Assembly (NCBI GenBank): GCA_009923895.1
Contig: RFSP01000062.1
Coordinates: forward strand, 1 to 9,061
Origin: Betaproteobacteria bacterium
Lineage (GTDB): Bacteria; Pseudomonadota; Gammaproteobacteria; Burkholderiales; Burkholderiaceae_C
Length of the DNA stretch: 9,061 nt
Direction: 5' to 3'
A model generated the notes under the pieces. The model had not been told where the DNA came from and did no database searches. It saw only the letters and a program-made list of their open reading frames with translations. Shown here piece by piece: positions 1 through 6,776 of the stretch. Each line of letters begins with the position of its first letter. Positions within the stretch are counted from its first letter, which is position 1. The position numbers were made by a program, and so were the translations under genes.

Positions 1-488
1 GCAAGTGGGCCGTCCTGCAGGAAGGGGCCATCACGGGTTTTCGAAGCTATATGACGGGTGAGGTGTACGCGCTGTTGCGTCAACACTCCATCCTGGCTCG
101 ATTGATGCCGAGTACCCAGGAGGAGGCATGGGTCGAGGGGGCCTTTGTCCAAGGCGTTCGCACGTCCAAAGAAGGGCCGCTCATGTCCACGCTGTTTTCA
201 GCGCGGACCTTGGGATTGGTGGACCGCCTGCCCTCTGAGGCCCTGCCCAGCTACTTGTCAGGTCTATTGATCGGTCATGAAATGAATGCCCAGGTCACCG
301 CCGAGGCCGACATGCAAACTGACTTGAAAGGCCCCCTCATTCTGGTGGGGTCACCGGAGCTGACATTGCGATATCGGATTGCAGCCGAAGATCTGGGCGT
401 GCAGGTCGTTGAGCCTGCAGGCCATGCGGCTGCGACCGGGCTTTGGCGGCTCGCGCAAACCCTCACGTCAACTGGACGAGTGCGCTGA
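1..488 (+). CDS. dgoK: 2-dehydro-3-deoxygalactonokinase, C-terminal part (5' end outside window)
   Basis: The enzyme phosphorylates 2-dehydro-3-deoxy-D-galactonate with ATP to give KDPGal, the step before the aldolase encoded next door; it is cytosolic. The reading frame is open from base 3 to the TGA at 486-488 and gives 161 residues. Family proteins are about 290-300 residues, so roughly the C-terminal half is present. Recognisable DgoK signatures in the fragment are MTGEVYALLRQHSIL (residues 17-31), YLSGLLIGHE (84-93) and LVGSPELTLRY (114-124). An ATG at 51-53 lies inside the MTGE motif; it is not the start, because conserved-looking sequence continues upstream to the window edge. The gene ends two bases before the dgoA start, so the two are almost certainly co-transcribed. 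Nothing in the visible part looks damaged. The family call is secure; whether galactonate or galactose is the physiological input depends on upstream genes not seen here. Confidence 0.9.
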   Translation, partial: KWAVLQEGAITGFRSYMTGEVYALLRQHSILARLMPSTQEEAWVEGAFVQGVRTSKEGPLMSTLFSARTLGLVDRLPSEALPSYLSGLLIGHEMNAQVTAEADMQTDLKGPLILVGSPELTLRYRIAAEDLGVQVVEPAGHAAATGLWRLAQTLTSTGRVR

Positions 489-490
489 TC

Positions 491-1138
491 ATGCAAGAAT
501 TTTCAAAACTCTCTGCTCTTGAATGCTGGCATCAGGCCTTGCGCCAAATGCCCCTCATCGCCATTTTGCGTGGCATCACCCCCCATGAATGCCTGGCAGT
601 CGGGTCAGGACTGATCGAGGCCGGGTTTGTCTTGTTGGAAGTACCCCTCAATTCCCCTAAGCCTCTGGACAGCATCGCCCAACTGGCACCACTGGGTCAT
701 CAGACCTTGGTGGGTGCAGGCACGGTCCTCGATGCCAAGCAAGTGCGAGACGTACATGCAGCGGGCGGGCGACTCATTGTGTGCCCGCACTTCAACCCGA
801 CGGTGGTGCGCACGGCCGTCGATCTGGGCATGGTGGTGGTACCCGGGGTGATGACGCCGACCGAGGCCTTTGCTGCGTTGGAGGCGGGGGCGCAAGGCCT
901 GAAACTCTTTCCCGCTGAAGTGATTCGTCCGGCAGGACTGCGCGCCATGCGGGCGGTCTTGTCCGACTCGGTCCCCGTCTTTCCCGTGGGGGGCATCGAC
1001 GTGGATCAGATGGCGGCATGGCGAGAAGCCGGTGCGAGCGGCTTTGGCATTGGCTCTTCGTTGTACAAGCCGGGCCGCTCGCCGGCGCAGGTGGCCAGTC
1101 AAGCGCAAGCCTTTGTGGCGGCTTGGCGGCAGGCGTGA
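491..1138 (+). CDS. dgoA: 2-dehydro-3-deoxy-6-phosphogalactonate (KDPGal) aldolase
   Basis: This class I aldolase splits KDPGal into pyruvate and glyceraldehyde 3-phosphate, the final step after DgoK. The product is 215 residues against about 205 in E. coli DgoA, with a slightly longer N-terminus. Visible family motifs are PLIAILRGITP (21-31), the catalytic-base glutamate E50 in LLEVPLNSP, VGAGTVL (74-80), the Schiff-base lysine K138 in GLKLFPAE, and the phosphate-binding VGGI (166-169) and GIGSSLY (186-192) loops. The PLNSP sequence after the glutamate favours the galactonate (DgoA) branch over KDPG aldolase (Eda). I chose ATG 491; an in-frame TTG at 443 would add 16 residues lying entirely inside dgoK, with no family support. 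A weak purine-rich stretch (GGACGAG, 474-480) sits 10 bases before ATG 491. The gene converges on the thioesterase, with 7 bases between the two stop codons. Confidence 0.93.
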   Translation: MQEFSKLSALECWHQALRQMPLIAILRGITPHECLAVGSGLIEAGFVLLEVPLNSPKPLDSIAQLAPLGHQTLVGAGTVLDAKQVRDVHAAGGRLIVCPHFNPTVVRTAVDLGMVVVPGVMTPTEAFAALEAGAQGLKLFPAEVIRPAGLRAMRAVLSDSVPVFPVGGIDVDQMAAWREAGASGFGIGSSLYKPGRSPAQVASQAQAFVAAWRQA

Positions 1139-1146
1139 TGCCCGCC
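1125..1146. terminator. GC-rich hairpin spanning both convergent stop codons (possible terminator)
   Basis: GGCGGCA (1125-1131) can pair with TGC (1139-1141) and CGCC (1143-1146), leaving C1142 bulged and a 7-base loop that holds the dgoA TGA. The stem also reaches the last base of the thioesterase stop codon at 1146. Neither strand shows a clear run of T after the stem, so a classical intrinsic terminator is not supported. It may slow polymerase or block 3' exonucleases, or it may simply result from GC-rich codons. Confidence 0.25.
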
Positions 1147-1589
1147 TACTTCTCAGACTTTCCGTGCATGACCATGATCGTTTGCTGCATGAGGGCGCAA
1201 AGGGTCTCTTGACCCTGCTTGATGGCGAACACTTCAGCGTTGGTGACGATCAAGGTGCGCCCGGCACGCACCACCCGGCCTCGAGCCACCAGCTTGTCGC
1301 CATCGGCCGGTGACATCAGGTTCATCTTGTATTCCACGGTCAAAACCGAGGCGTTTGCCGGGACCACCGTCATCGCCGCATAGCCAGCGGCCGAATCGGC
1401 GATCATGCCCACGACACCACCGTGAACAAAGCCATGCTGCTGCTCGATACCATCCCAATGGGGTACATGAATCTCTGTATGGCCGTGCTCGATGGACTCC
1501 ATGGAAGCACGGATGAGCTGCATGGCGCTTTGACGCTTGAAGCTGTCAAGCACGCGGGCCTTGAATTCCGGTTCGGTGGTGGAGGTCAT
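1146..1589 (-). CDS. PaaI-family hotdog-fold thioesterase
   Basis: The predicted protein is a 147-residue cytosolic acyl-CoA thioesterase of the PaaI/YigI-like hotdog group. The diagnostic segment is HGFVHGGVVGMIADSAAGYA, running from residue 52 to 71. H56-G57-G58 corresponds to the family HGG motif, and D65 falls where PaaI-type enzymes carry the catalytic Asp on the long helix. The second half, with VEYKMNLMSPADGDKL (85-100) and ARGRVVRAGRTL (102-113), matches the typical strand that packs the acyl pocket and the dimer interface. The substrate cannot be read from sequence; the neighbours (galactonate catabolism on the opposite strand, a tRNA upstream) give no paa or beta-oxidation context. 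ATG 1589 is the only sensible start, but there is no clear Shine-Dalgarno in the 25 bases between it and the tRNA. The gene may be expressed from the tRNA promoter. Confidence 0.85.
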   Translation of the reverse strand: MTSTTEPEFKARVLDSFKRQSAMQLIRASMESIEHGHTEIHVPHWDGIEQQHGFVHGGVVGMIADSAAGYAAMTVVPANASVLTVEYKMNLMSPADGDKLVARGRVVRAGRTLIVTNAEVFAIKQGQETLCALMQQTIMVMHGKSEK

Positions 1590-1614
1590 GGCCAGAGGGT
1601 CTGCAGGCTTAAAT

Positions 1615-1690
<76 letters not shown>

Positions 1691-1703
1691 ACTGACGGTC
1701 GCA

Positions 1704-1709
1704 ATTTTA
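1704..1709 (-). promoter_or_regulatory. candidate -10 box for the tRNA-Ala (and perhaps the thioesterase)
   Basis: In the 47-base gap between ggt and the tRNA, the minus strand reads TAAAAT (5 of 6 to the sigma-70 -10 consensus), 13 bases before the mature tRNA 5' end. A start about 7 bases after the box would give a leader of about 7 nt, normal for a tRNA. No good -35 hexamer lies at 16-18 bases spacing, so this is tentative. The rest of the gap shows no terminator for ggt, so read-through from the receptor/ggt unit is possible. Confidence 0.35.
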
Positions 1710-1737
1710 GCAGCGCCACAAGTCGGGAAGCGGTATT

Positions 1738-3477
1738 TCAGTGTCCCGCGGCGAGTCCGGTGTTTCGCCTGGGGTCGTTGGCCCCATAAAACCGGTGCTT
1801 GCCAACGGGCGCAGCACCCAGTGCGGGCGCTCCCACCAAGATGGCGGCCAGGTGGCTCCCAGGAGGGGGCCCTCCAAACTGGTGTCCCATGCCCTCCAAG
1901 ATCTTTTGGGTGTCTGGGCTCAAGGCAAACCGCTCCAGGTTGGTGGTCTGTGGCAGCCACTGCTGATGAAAGCGCGGTGCGTCTACGGCCTCTTGAATGT
2001 TCATGCCGTAGTCGATCACGTTCAAGATGGCGTGGATGACCGACGTGATGATGCGACTGCCCCCCGGTGTACCCACCACCATGACCGGCTTGCCATCGCG
2101 CGTGACGATGGTGGGGCTCATGGAGCTCAAAGGGCGCTTGCCGGGCTCGATCTTGTTGGCTTCGCCCTGCACCAAGCCAAAGAGGTTGGGCACCCCCGCC
2201 TTGACAGTGAAGTCGTCCATCTCATTGTTGAGCAGCACACCAGTGCCCGCAGCGGTGAGTCGCGCACCAAACCATTCGTTGAGGGTGTAGGTCACGCTCA
2301 CGGCATTGCCCTGCGCATCCACGATGGAGTAGTGGGTGGTGTTGTGGCCCTCGTGGGGGGGCGAGCCCGGGACGATGTCCTTGGACACGCCCGCCCGGTC
2401 TGGGCGGATGGCTGCGCGCAACCGGGCCGCATAGGCTTTGTCCAGCAGGCGGTCCAGAGGGTTGTTGACAAAATCAGGGTCACCCAAGTAGGTGTTGCGA
2501 TCCATGTAGGCGTGGCGCATGGCTTCGATCTGCACATGCACTGCTTGAGCCGAACGGTAGCCCCATTCTTTGAGCGGGTAGCCCTCGAGCACGTTCAACA
2601 CCTCGCACACGATGGTGCCACCCGAACTCGGAGGTGGTGCTGAAATGACACGGTAGCCTCGGTAGTCACATTCCACCGGTTTGAATTCTCGGGTGCGGTA
2701 TTGATCCAAGTCGGCCTGAGTGATCAGGCCTTTGCCCCGCTCGTTGCCTGCTTGATTGGAGGCGATCAGGGCTGCTGCCACGGGGCCTTGGTAAAAGCCT
2801 TGGGTTCCCTGGACGCTGATGCGCCGCAATGTTTGTGCCAAATCACGTTGGATGAGTTTGTCGCCCGCATCAAAAGGCTGGCCATTCTTGAGGAAGATGG
2901 CAGCCGAAGCCGGGTCCCTGCGCAGATCGTCGGTGGCGGTACGCAGCAGGTCGACGTCGCCCGTTTGCAGGACAAAGCCTTGTTCGGCCAGCGCGATGGC
3001 GGGTGCGATCAACTCGGCTCTGGGCCGTGTGCCGTATTGGAGCAGGGCCCGTTCCAGGCCATCGACCGTGCCCGGAACCGCCACAGCCAAATGGCTTTTG
3101 GTGCTCAACCCAGGAATGACCTGGCCCTTGTCATCCAAATACATGTGAGGTGTGGCTGCCAGGGGCGCCTTCTCGCGAAAATCCAAGAAGGTTTTGCGAC
3201 CATCGGCCAAATGAAGGGTCATGAAGCCGCCGCCGCCCAAGTTGCCCGCGGCGGGGTATACGACGGCCAGGGCGTAGCCCACGGCCACGGCCGCATCCAC
3301 CGCATTGCCGCCGTTTTTCAACACCTCCACGCCGATGCGTGTGGCCAAGTGGTGCGCCGTGACCACCATGCCATTTTCTGCGCCCACGGGGGCGACGGAT
3401 GCTGCATGGCTGGGCGGCGCAAAGTGACAGGTCAGGACAAGCGCCCATGCCCAGCGGGCAGCCCAAGCGCGGTTCAT
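1738..3477 (-). CDS. ggt: Periplasmic gamma-glutamyltransferase / glutathione hydrolase precursor
   Basis: GGT removes the gamma-glutamyl group from glutathione and related gamma-glutamyl amides, passing it to water or an amino acid. It is made as a proenzyme that cuts itself into two subunits in the periplasm. The 579-residue product matches E. coli GGT (580). Residues 1-26 look like a Sec signal peptide ending SHAA. Expected active-site residues, numbered by alignment from memory to E. coli, are all present: R101 in DFREKAP (binds substrate carboxylate), the autoprocessing nucleophile T380 in NTTHYS, N400 in TLN, D422 in NEMDDF, S451-S452 in PLSSMSP, and the oxyanion glycines G472-G473 in PGGSR. 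The ATG at 3477 overlaps the receptor stop codon (ATGA) and has GGAG eight bases upstream; the frame stays open further upstream, but that part lies inside the receptor gene and lacks a signal peptide. It is the distal gene of a two-gene unit. Family call is secure; the natural substrate is unknown. Confidence 0.95.
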   Translation of the reverse strand: MNRAWAARWAWALVLTCHFAPPSHAASVAPVGAENGMVVTAHHLATRIGVEVLKNGGNAVDAAVAVGYALAVVYPAAGNLGGGGFMTLHLADGRKTFLDFREKAPLAATPHMYLDDKGQVIPGLSTKSHLAVAVPGTVDGLERALLQYGTRPRAELIAPAIALAEQGFVLQTGDVDLLRTATDDLRRDPASAAIFLKNGQPFDAGDKLIQRDLAQTLRRISVQGTQGFYQGPVAAALIASNQAGNERGKGLITQADLDQYRTREFKPVECDYRGYRVISAPPPSSGGTIVCEVLNVLEGYPLKEWGYRSAQAVHVQIEAMRHAYMDRNTYLGDPDFVNNPLDRLLDKAYAARLRAAIRPDRAGVSKDIVPGSPPHEGHNTTHYSIVDAQGNAVSVTYTLNEWFGARLTAAGTGVLLNNEMDDFTVKAGVPNLFGLVQGEANKIEPGKRPLSSMSPTIVTRDGKPVMVVGTPGGSRIITSVIHAILNVIDYGMNIQEAVDAPRFHQQWLPQTTNLERFALSPDTQKILEGMGHQFGGPPPGSHLAAILVGAPALGAAPVGKHRFYGANDPRRNTGLAAGH

Positions 3478-5840
3478 AGTTTCAACTCCAAACGGGCTCG
3501 CCAATTGACGTAAGTGGGCGACAAGGTGGATGAAAAATTCCGGATGCCCAGGGCGTCCAGCGTGTTGGTGCTGTGGTAGTCCCGGGCGGTGAGGTTGCTG
3601 GCCATGAGTCGGAGTGCGGCCGATGGGCTCAGCGTCCACAAGGCATAGGCGTCTACCACCCGTTTGTGGCTCACCGTCACGGCTTGTTCTTCTGACAAGC
3701 GGGTTCGGTAGCTGGGTACCGCGTTGAAGTTGCCACCCAGGGTCAGTGGCAGACTGCGAAGTCGATAGTCGAATCCCAAATTACCTGTGGCATGGGGTTG
3801 GCTGTCCAGACGATTGTCTGGCCCAGGCACATTGTCTACGCGAGACCCATAAAAGCTGGCATTGCTGCGAATCTCCAGCGGCCACGCGCCTGGCAAGGCC
3901 TGGTCCAGTCGAAACTTGGCCTCCAGCTCCAGGCCCTGCGTGCGGGCGTCGCCAATATTTTGTTGGCGGGCCACCCAGCGGGGCACTGGGGCCCAAGACA
4001 CCGTCTCCAATCCCACCACCCGACGCATCAGGTGTTGCACGCGTCGGGCAAACAAGTTGGCGCTGAGGATGCCTCCGCCTTCCAGATAGCGCTCAAAGGC
4101 CAGGTCGATGCCACGGGCCAATTCTGGCAACAGCAAGGGGTTGCCGGCCGAGTCGGGCGACGTGGGTGTGTTGGGTCCAGGTGCGGGGTCTCGTTGATTG
4201 AGGCTGGGTCTGGCAATCAGGACCCCCAGGGGGGGAGAGCGGTAGCTGCGCGTCAGGCTCAAGCGCACTTGGTCTCGTTTGCCCAACCCTCCCATCGGCC
4301 ATCCGGGCTGCACGGGATGGACCGTCCCTCCATCGGGCCTCCACAACAAATGCACCAAGGGCGTCCAGACGCTGCTGCGGTTTTCTGGCGTGAGTCCGTT
4401 GGCGGCTTCGCCGCGTGTGGAAATGCTTTCCCAACGCAGGCCGGCGTGGAAGGCCCAGTGCCGGTTGGGAGACCACTCATCTTGCGTGTAGGCCGCCAAA
4501 CGCGTGCTGGCCGCTTGAAGGTTGTCGCCAAATTCGGTCAACAAAGGCAGGCCGTTTTGCAAGGTGGTGCGGGTTTCTTCACGCCGCAATGCTTCGGCTT
4601 CCAGACCAGTGACCCAGCTGTGTTCGCTGCCGCCTTCGGGCGCTTGGCCCAGCAGGGTCGACCACTTGAGTGTCAGATTGCCTGAGCGGTCATGCACTTC
4701 ATTGCGGTCATCCACACGGCGCAGCGCGCCGAGCTGTACGTCCCGAAATTCCTCACGGTGGCTTTGGCTCTGGCTCTCGTAGAGCCCGACTCCACCATGG
4801 GCTTCCAGCCGGGACAGGCCCATGCGCTGGCGCCATTGAAAATTTACCCGCTGCGAAGAAGAGCGGCTCGATGACTCGACGAAGCCACTGTTGTAATCGT
4901 CGCTGCTGTCGGTGCGCGTGTCTTGCACGCGCTGACTGAGATCGAACGACCGGCGGCTGCGTCCCTCGTTATAGAACAGCGTGGGCATGAGGGTGAACAG
5001 GTCGCCAGGCCCACCCAGGCGCCACTGCAAACGCGAAGTCAGATGCAAGCTGTTGCGGTTCTCTTCGGTACGAGAGGTGCCGGTGGCGTCTTGGACCGTG
5101 GCCCCGGTTGCGAGGGTGGTGGCCAAGGTGTCCGTGCGAGAGCTGGACAGCCTGGGCGTGTGAGACAGCGAGCCCGACAGGTTGTAGATGAAGGTGTCGA
5201 TCGTGTCATTGCGTGTCCAAGACACCGATGGCGCATTCAAACCGTTTTCGTGGCCAAGCGACAGTCGAAGGTCATGGATCTTCTTGGTGAATCCCTCGCG
5301 CGTGACGATGTTGATGGTCCCTGCAATGGCGCGAGCGCCCGTTTCTGCGGTGGGGGCTCGCAAAATCTCAATGCGTTCGATTTGATCGGGCGTGAGAGAT
5401 TCCAGCGAAAACCCTGGAGGAATGCGCTGCCCGTCGATGAGCAACTGCGTGTAGCCACTGCCCAAGCCGCGCAACCGGGGCGCGCCGCCTCGGCCGGGTG
5501 CGCCGGGTGTGGTGACACCCGGCAAGCGCTTGAGCACTTCGCCCACCGTGGCGTCCCCAAACTTCTCGATCTCTTCTCGGCCGATCACGATCTTGGCGGC
5601 CGTGGATTGGCGGCGCTCTTCCATGTCGGCGTTTCGACCACCCGTGATCTCGACGCGTTGGGCATTGTTGGGGGCCCTGTCTCGGGGAGCATCGGTCGCA
5701 GGTTCCTTGCCGTTATTCGACGGCGCTTCAGTTTCTGAGGTGGGAATGGGTGTCGGCGCGGGCGGTGTGGGCTGCGCGCCGCAGACCGTCCAAGCGCCGA
5801 GCCATGCCGCCAAGCCCCAAAGCAATCGAAGATCAGACAT
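3474..5840 (-). CDS. TonB-dependent outer-membrane receptor
   Basis: A 788-residue ligand-gated outer-membrane channel driven by TonB-ExbB-ExbD. Residues 1-22 form a Sec signal peptide (cleavage likely after CGA). A Pro/Thr-rich linker follows (24-35). A TonB-box-like RVEITGG lies at 62-68, and the plug domain spans about 78-182, with the usual GEVLKRLPGV (100-109), LRGLGSGYTQLLIDGQRIP (123-141), IERIEILRAPTAETG (154-168) and AIAGTINIVTR (171-181) motifs. The rest, to 788, is a 22-strand-type barrel rich in alternating polar/hydrophobic strands and aromatic girdle residues. The chain ends LELKL, so it lacks the usual terminal Phe/Trp. ATG 5840 is the best start because it gives the signal peptide. 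The next gene is ggt (4-base overlap), which suggests the ligand carries a gamma-glutamyl bond, but iron-siderophore or other ligands are not excluded. No Fur-box-like sequence is visible in the short gap upstream. Confidence 0.92.
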   Translation of the reverse strand: MSDLRLLWGLAAWLGAWTVCGAQPTPPAPTPIPTSETEAPSNNGKEPATDAPRDRAPNNAQRVEITGGRNADMEERRQSTAAKIVIGREEIEKFGDATVGEVLKRLPGVTTPGAPGRGGAPRLRGLGSGYTQLLIDGQRIPPGFSLESLTPDQIERIEILRAPTAETGARAIAGTINIVTREGFTKKIHDLRLSLGHENGLNAPSVSWTRNDTIDTFIYNLSGSLSHTPRLSSSRTDTLATTLATGATVQDATGTSRTEENRNSLHLTSRLQWRLGGPGDLFTLMPTLFYNEGRSRRSFDLSQRVQDTRTDSSDDYNSGFVESSSRSSSQRVNFQWRQRMGLSRLEAHGGVGLYESQSQSHREEFRDVQLGALRRVDDRNEVHDRSGNLTLKWSTLLGQAPEGGSEHSWVTGLEAEALRREETRTTLQNGLPLLTEFGDNLQAASTRLAAYTQDEWSPNRHWAFHAGLRWESISTRGEAANGLTPENRSSVWTPLVHLLWRPDGGTVHPVQPGWPMGGLGKRDQVRLSLTRSYRSPPLGVLIARPSLNQRDPAPGPNTPTSPDSAGNPLLLPELARGIDLAFERYLEGGGILSANLFARRVQHLMRRVVGLETVSWAPVPRWVARQQNIGDARTQGLELEAKFRLDQALPGAWPLEIRSNASFYGSRVDNVPGPDNRLDSQPHATGNLGFDYRLRSLPLTLGGNFNAVPSYRTRLSEEQAVTVSHKRVVDAYALWTLSPSAALRLMASNLTARDYHSTNTLDALGIRNFSSTLSPTYVNWRARLELKL
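3486..3489 (-). promoter_or_regulatory. Ribosome binding site for ggt inside the receptor gene
   Basis: The minus strand reads GGAG followed by eight bases and the ggt ATG. It lies within the codons for Leu-Glu near the end of the receptor. With the ATGA stop/start overlap, this fixes the ggt start and suggests coupled translation of the two proteins. Confidence 0.7.
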
Positions 5841-5862
5841 AAGCGTGAGAGACTACCATCCT

Positions 5863-6699
5863 ATGGAGTTCGTACACATCGCAGCGGCCCTTTTCAGCGC
5901 CCTCTTGCATGCCAGCTGGAACGCCGCCGTCAAGCGAAGTGCGAGTCCCACCGATGCCATGACCGCCCAGATGGTGGTGGCGGCCTGTGTGATGTTGCCC
6001 GTCCTGGTTTGGACCGGGATGCCAGCGATTGAAAGCTGGAAGTGGATCGTGTTGTCCACGCTGGTCAATATGTACACCGTCAAAGCCCTGTTGCGAGCTT
6101 ATGAACTGGCGGGCTTCGGCGTGGTGTACCCCACGGGGCGTGCGGTGTCGGTGATGATGGTGGTGCCCTTGTCCACTTGGCTGGCCGGGGACCGCATTGC
6201 GGCTCCGGTGTTGCTGGGCATTGGACTCATCGTGGCCGCCCTGGTGTTGGTGGCTGTCAGCTCCCAACGTGACAAAGATTTCAGTCCCCGGGCCATAGGC
6301 TGGACATTGTTGGCCGGTACCGGAATTGCCATCTACGTTTTGGCGGACGCCAGGGGCGTTCGAGTCTCGGGTTCGGCCTTGGCCTACTGCGCGTTGGTGT
6401 CCATCAGCAATGGCGTGGCCATGGCCTGGCGCCAACGACAGCGGGGCGCACCCTGGCATACCGTGACCACCACGGCCCGGGTGAGTGTGCCGGCGGGTGT
6501 GGCTTCTGCTTTGTCTTACCTGTTGATATTGTGGGTGTGGAGTCAGGCCCCCATCGCACCCTCGGCAGCCCTGCGCGACACCAGCGCCGTGTTCGCGATT
6601 TTGATTTCGGTCGTTTGGCTCAAAGAGAAATTTGATAGGTGGCGCTTGGCGGCCGTCTTGCTGGCGGCGGTGGCCGTGCCCATCATGCGCCTGGCCTAG
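5863..6699 (+). CDS. EamA / DMT-superfamily inner-membrane transporter
   Basis: A 278-residue polytopic membrane protein with the two-repeat, about ten-helix layout of the drug/metabolite transporter superfamily. The first repeat starts at once with a helix (HIAAALFSALLHASWNAAVK, 5-24), and the second begins near 143. The second-repeat signature LRDTSAVFAILISVVWLKEKF (237-257), followed by a last helix ending IMRLA, is typical of EamA proteins. Members export or import amino acids, nucleosides, drugs or other small metabolites; the substrate cannot be read from sequence. ATG 5863 is chosen because it places the first helix correctly; the frame is open further upstream, but only antisense to the receptor. 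The start codon is just 22 bases from that of the divergent receptor, and the nearest purine stretch (GAGAG) is poorly spaced, so the promoter probably lies within the receptor coding sequence. The Bug-family gene follows after 77 bases. Confidence 0.88.
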   Translation: MEFVHIAAALFSALLHASWNAAVKRSASPTDAMTAQMVVAACVMLPVLVWTGMPAIESWKWIVLSTLVNMYTVKALLRAYELAGFGVVYPTGRAVSVMMVVPLSTWLAGDRIAAPVLLGIGLIVAALVLVAVSSQRDKDFSPRAIGWTLLAGTGIAIYVLADARGVRVSGSALAYCALVSISNGVAMAWRQRQRGAPWHTVTTTARVSVPAGVASALSYLLILWVWSQAPIAPSAALRDTSAVFAILISVVWLKEKFDRWRLAAVLLAAVAVPIMRLA

Positions 6700-6741
6700 C
6701 CGGCACGCGCCAACCCCAGGCACAACAAAAAGCTGACAACC

Positions 6742-6747
6742 TATACT
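6742..6747 (+). promoter_or_regulatory. candidate -10 box upstream of the Bug-family gene
   Basis: TATACT (5 of 6 to the sigma-70 consensus) lies in the 77-base gap after the EamA gene and 29 bases before the ATG at 6777. A CTGACA sequence at 6733-6738 resembles a -35 element but is only 3 bases away, so it cannot pair with this -10. At 17 bases spacing there is only a poor match. A separate promoter is therefore possible but unproven. No terminator with a T run is seen after the EamA stop. Confidence 0.35.
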
Positions 6748-6776
6748 GCTTCGATTTCCCCTTGCGAGACTCTCTC

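Noticed and set aside
443..490. Upstream TTG start for dgoA
   Set aside because: The added 16 residues fall wholly inside dgoK, do not resemble aldolase N-termini, and a standard ATG follows at 491.
1741..3513. Long plus-strand open frames (about 300 and 270 codons) opposite ggt
   Set aside because: They are codon-for-codon antisense to ggt, whose GC-rich codon use avoids TTA, CTA and TCA and so leaves the opposite frame open. Their translations show no recognisable domain.
3478..3639. Upstream extension of ggt by 54 residues
   Set aside because: It lies within the receptor gene and would bury the signal peptide; the ATG at 3477 has both a Shine-Dalgarno and a Sec signal.
3792..5738. Long plus-strand open frames (297 and 271 codons) opposite the TonB receptor
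   Set aside because: They are in antisense register with the receptor codons, which carry clear plug and barrel motifs; the antisense products look compositionally random.
5841..5862. Fur box upstream of the TonB receptor
   Set aside because: The 22-base gap contains no GATAATGATAATC-like palindrome, so iron control cannot be claimed.
5833..6723. Minus-strand open frame of 296 codons opposite the EamA gene
   Set aside because: It is the antisense register of a clear membrane protein; the product is His/Gly/Gln-rich with no domain, as expected for the complement of hydrophobic codons.
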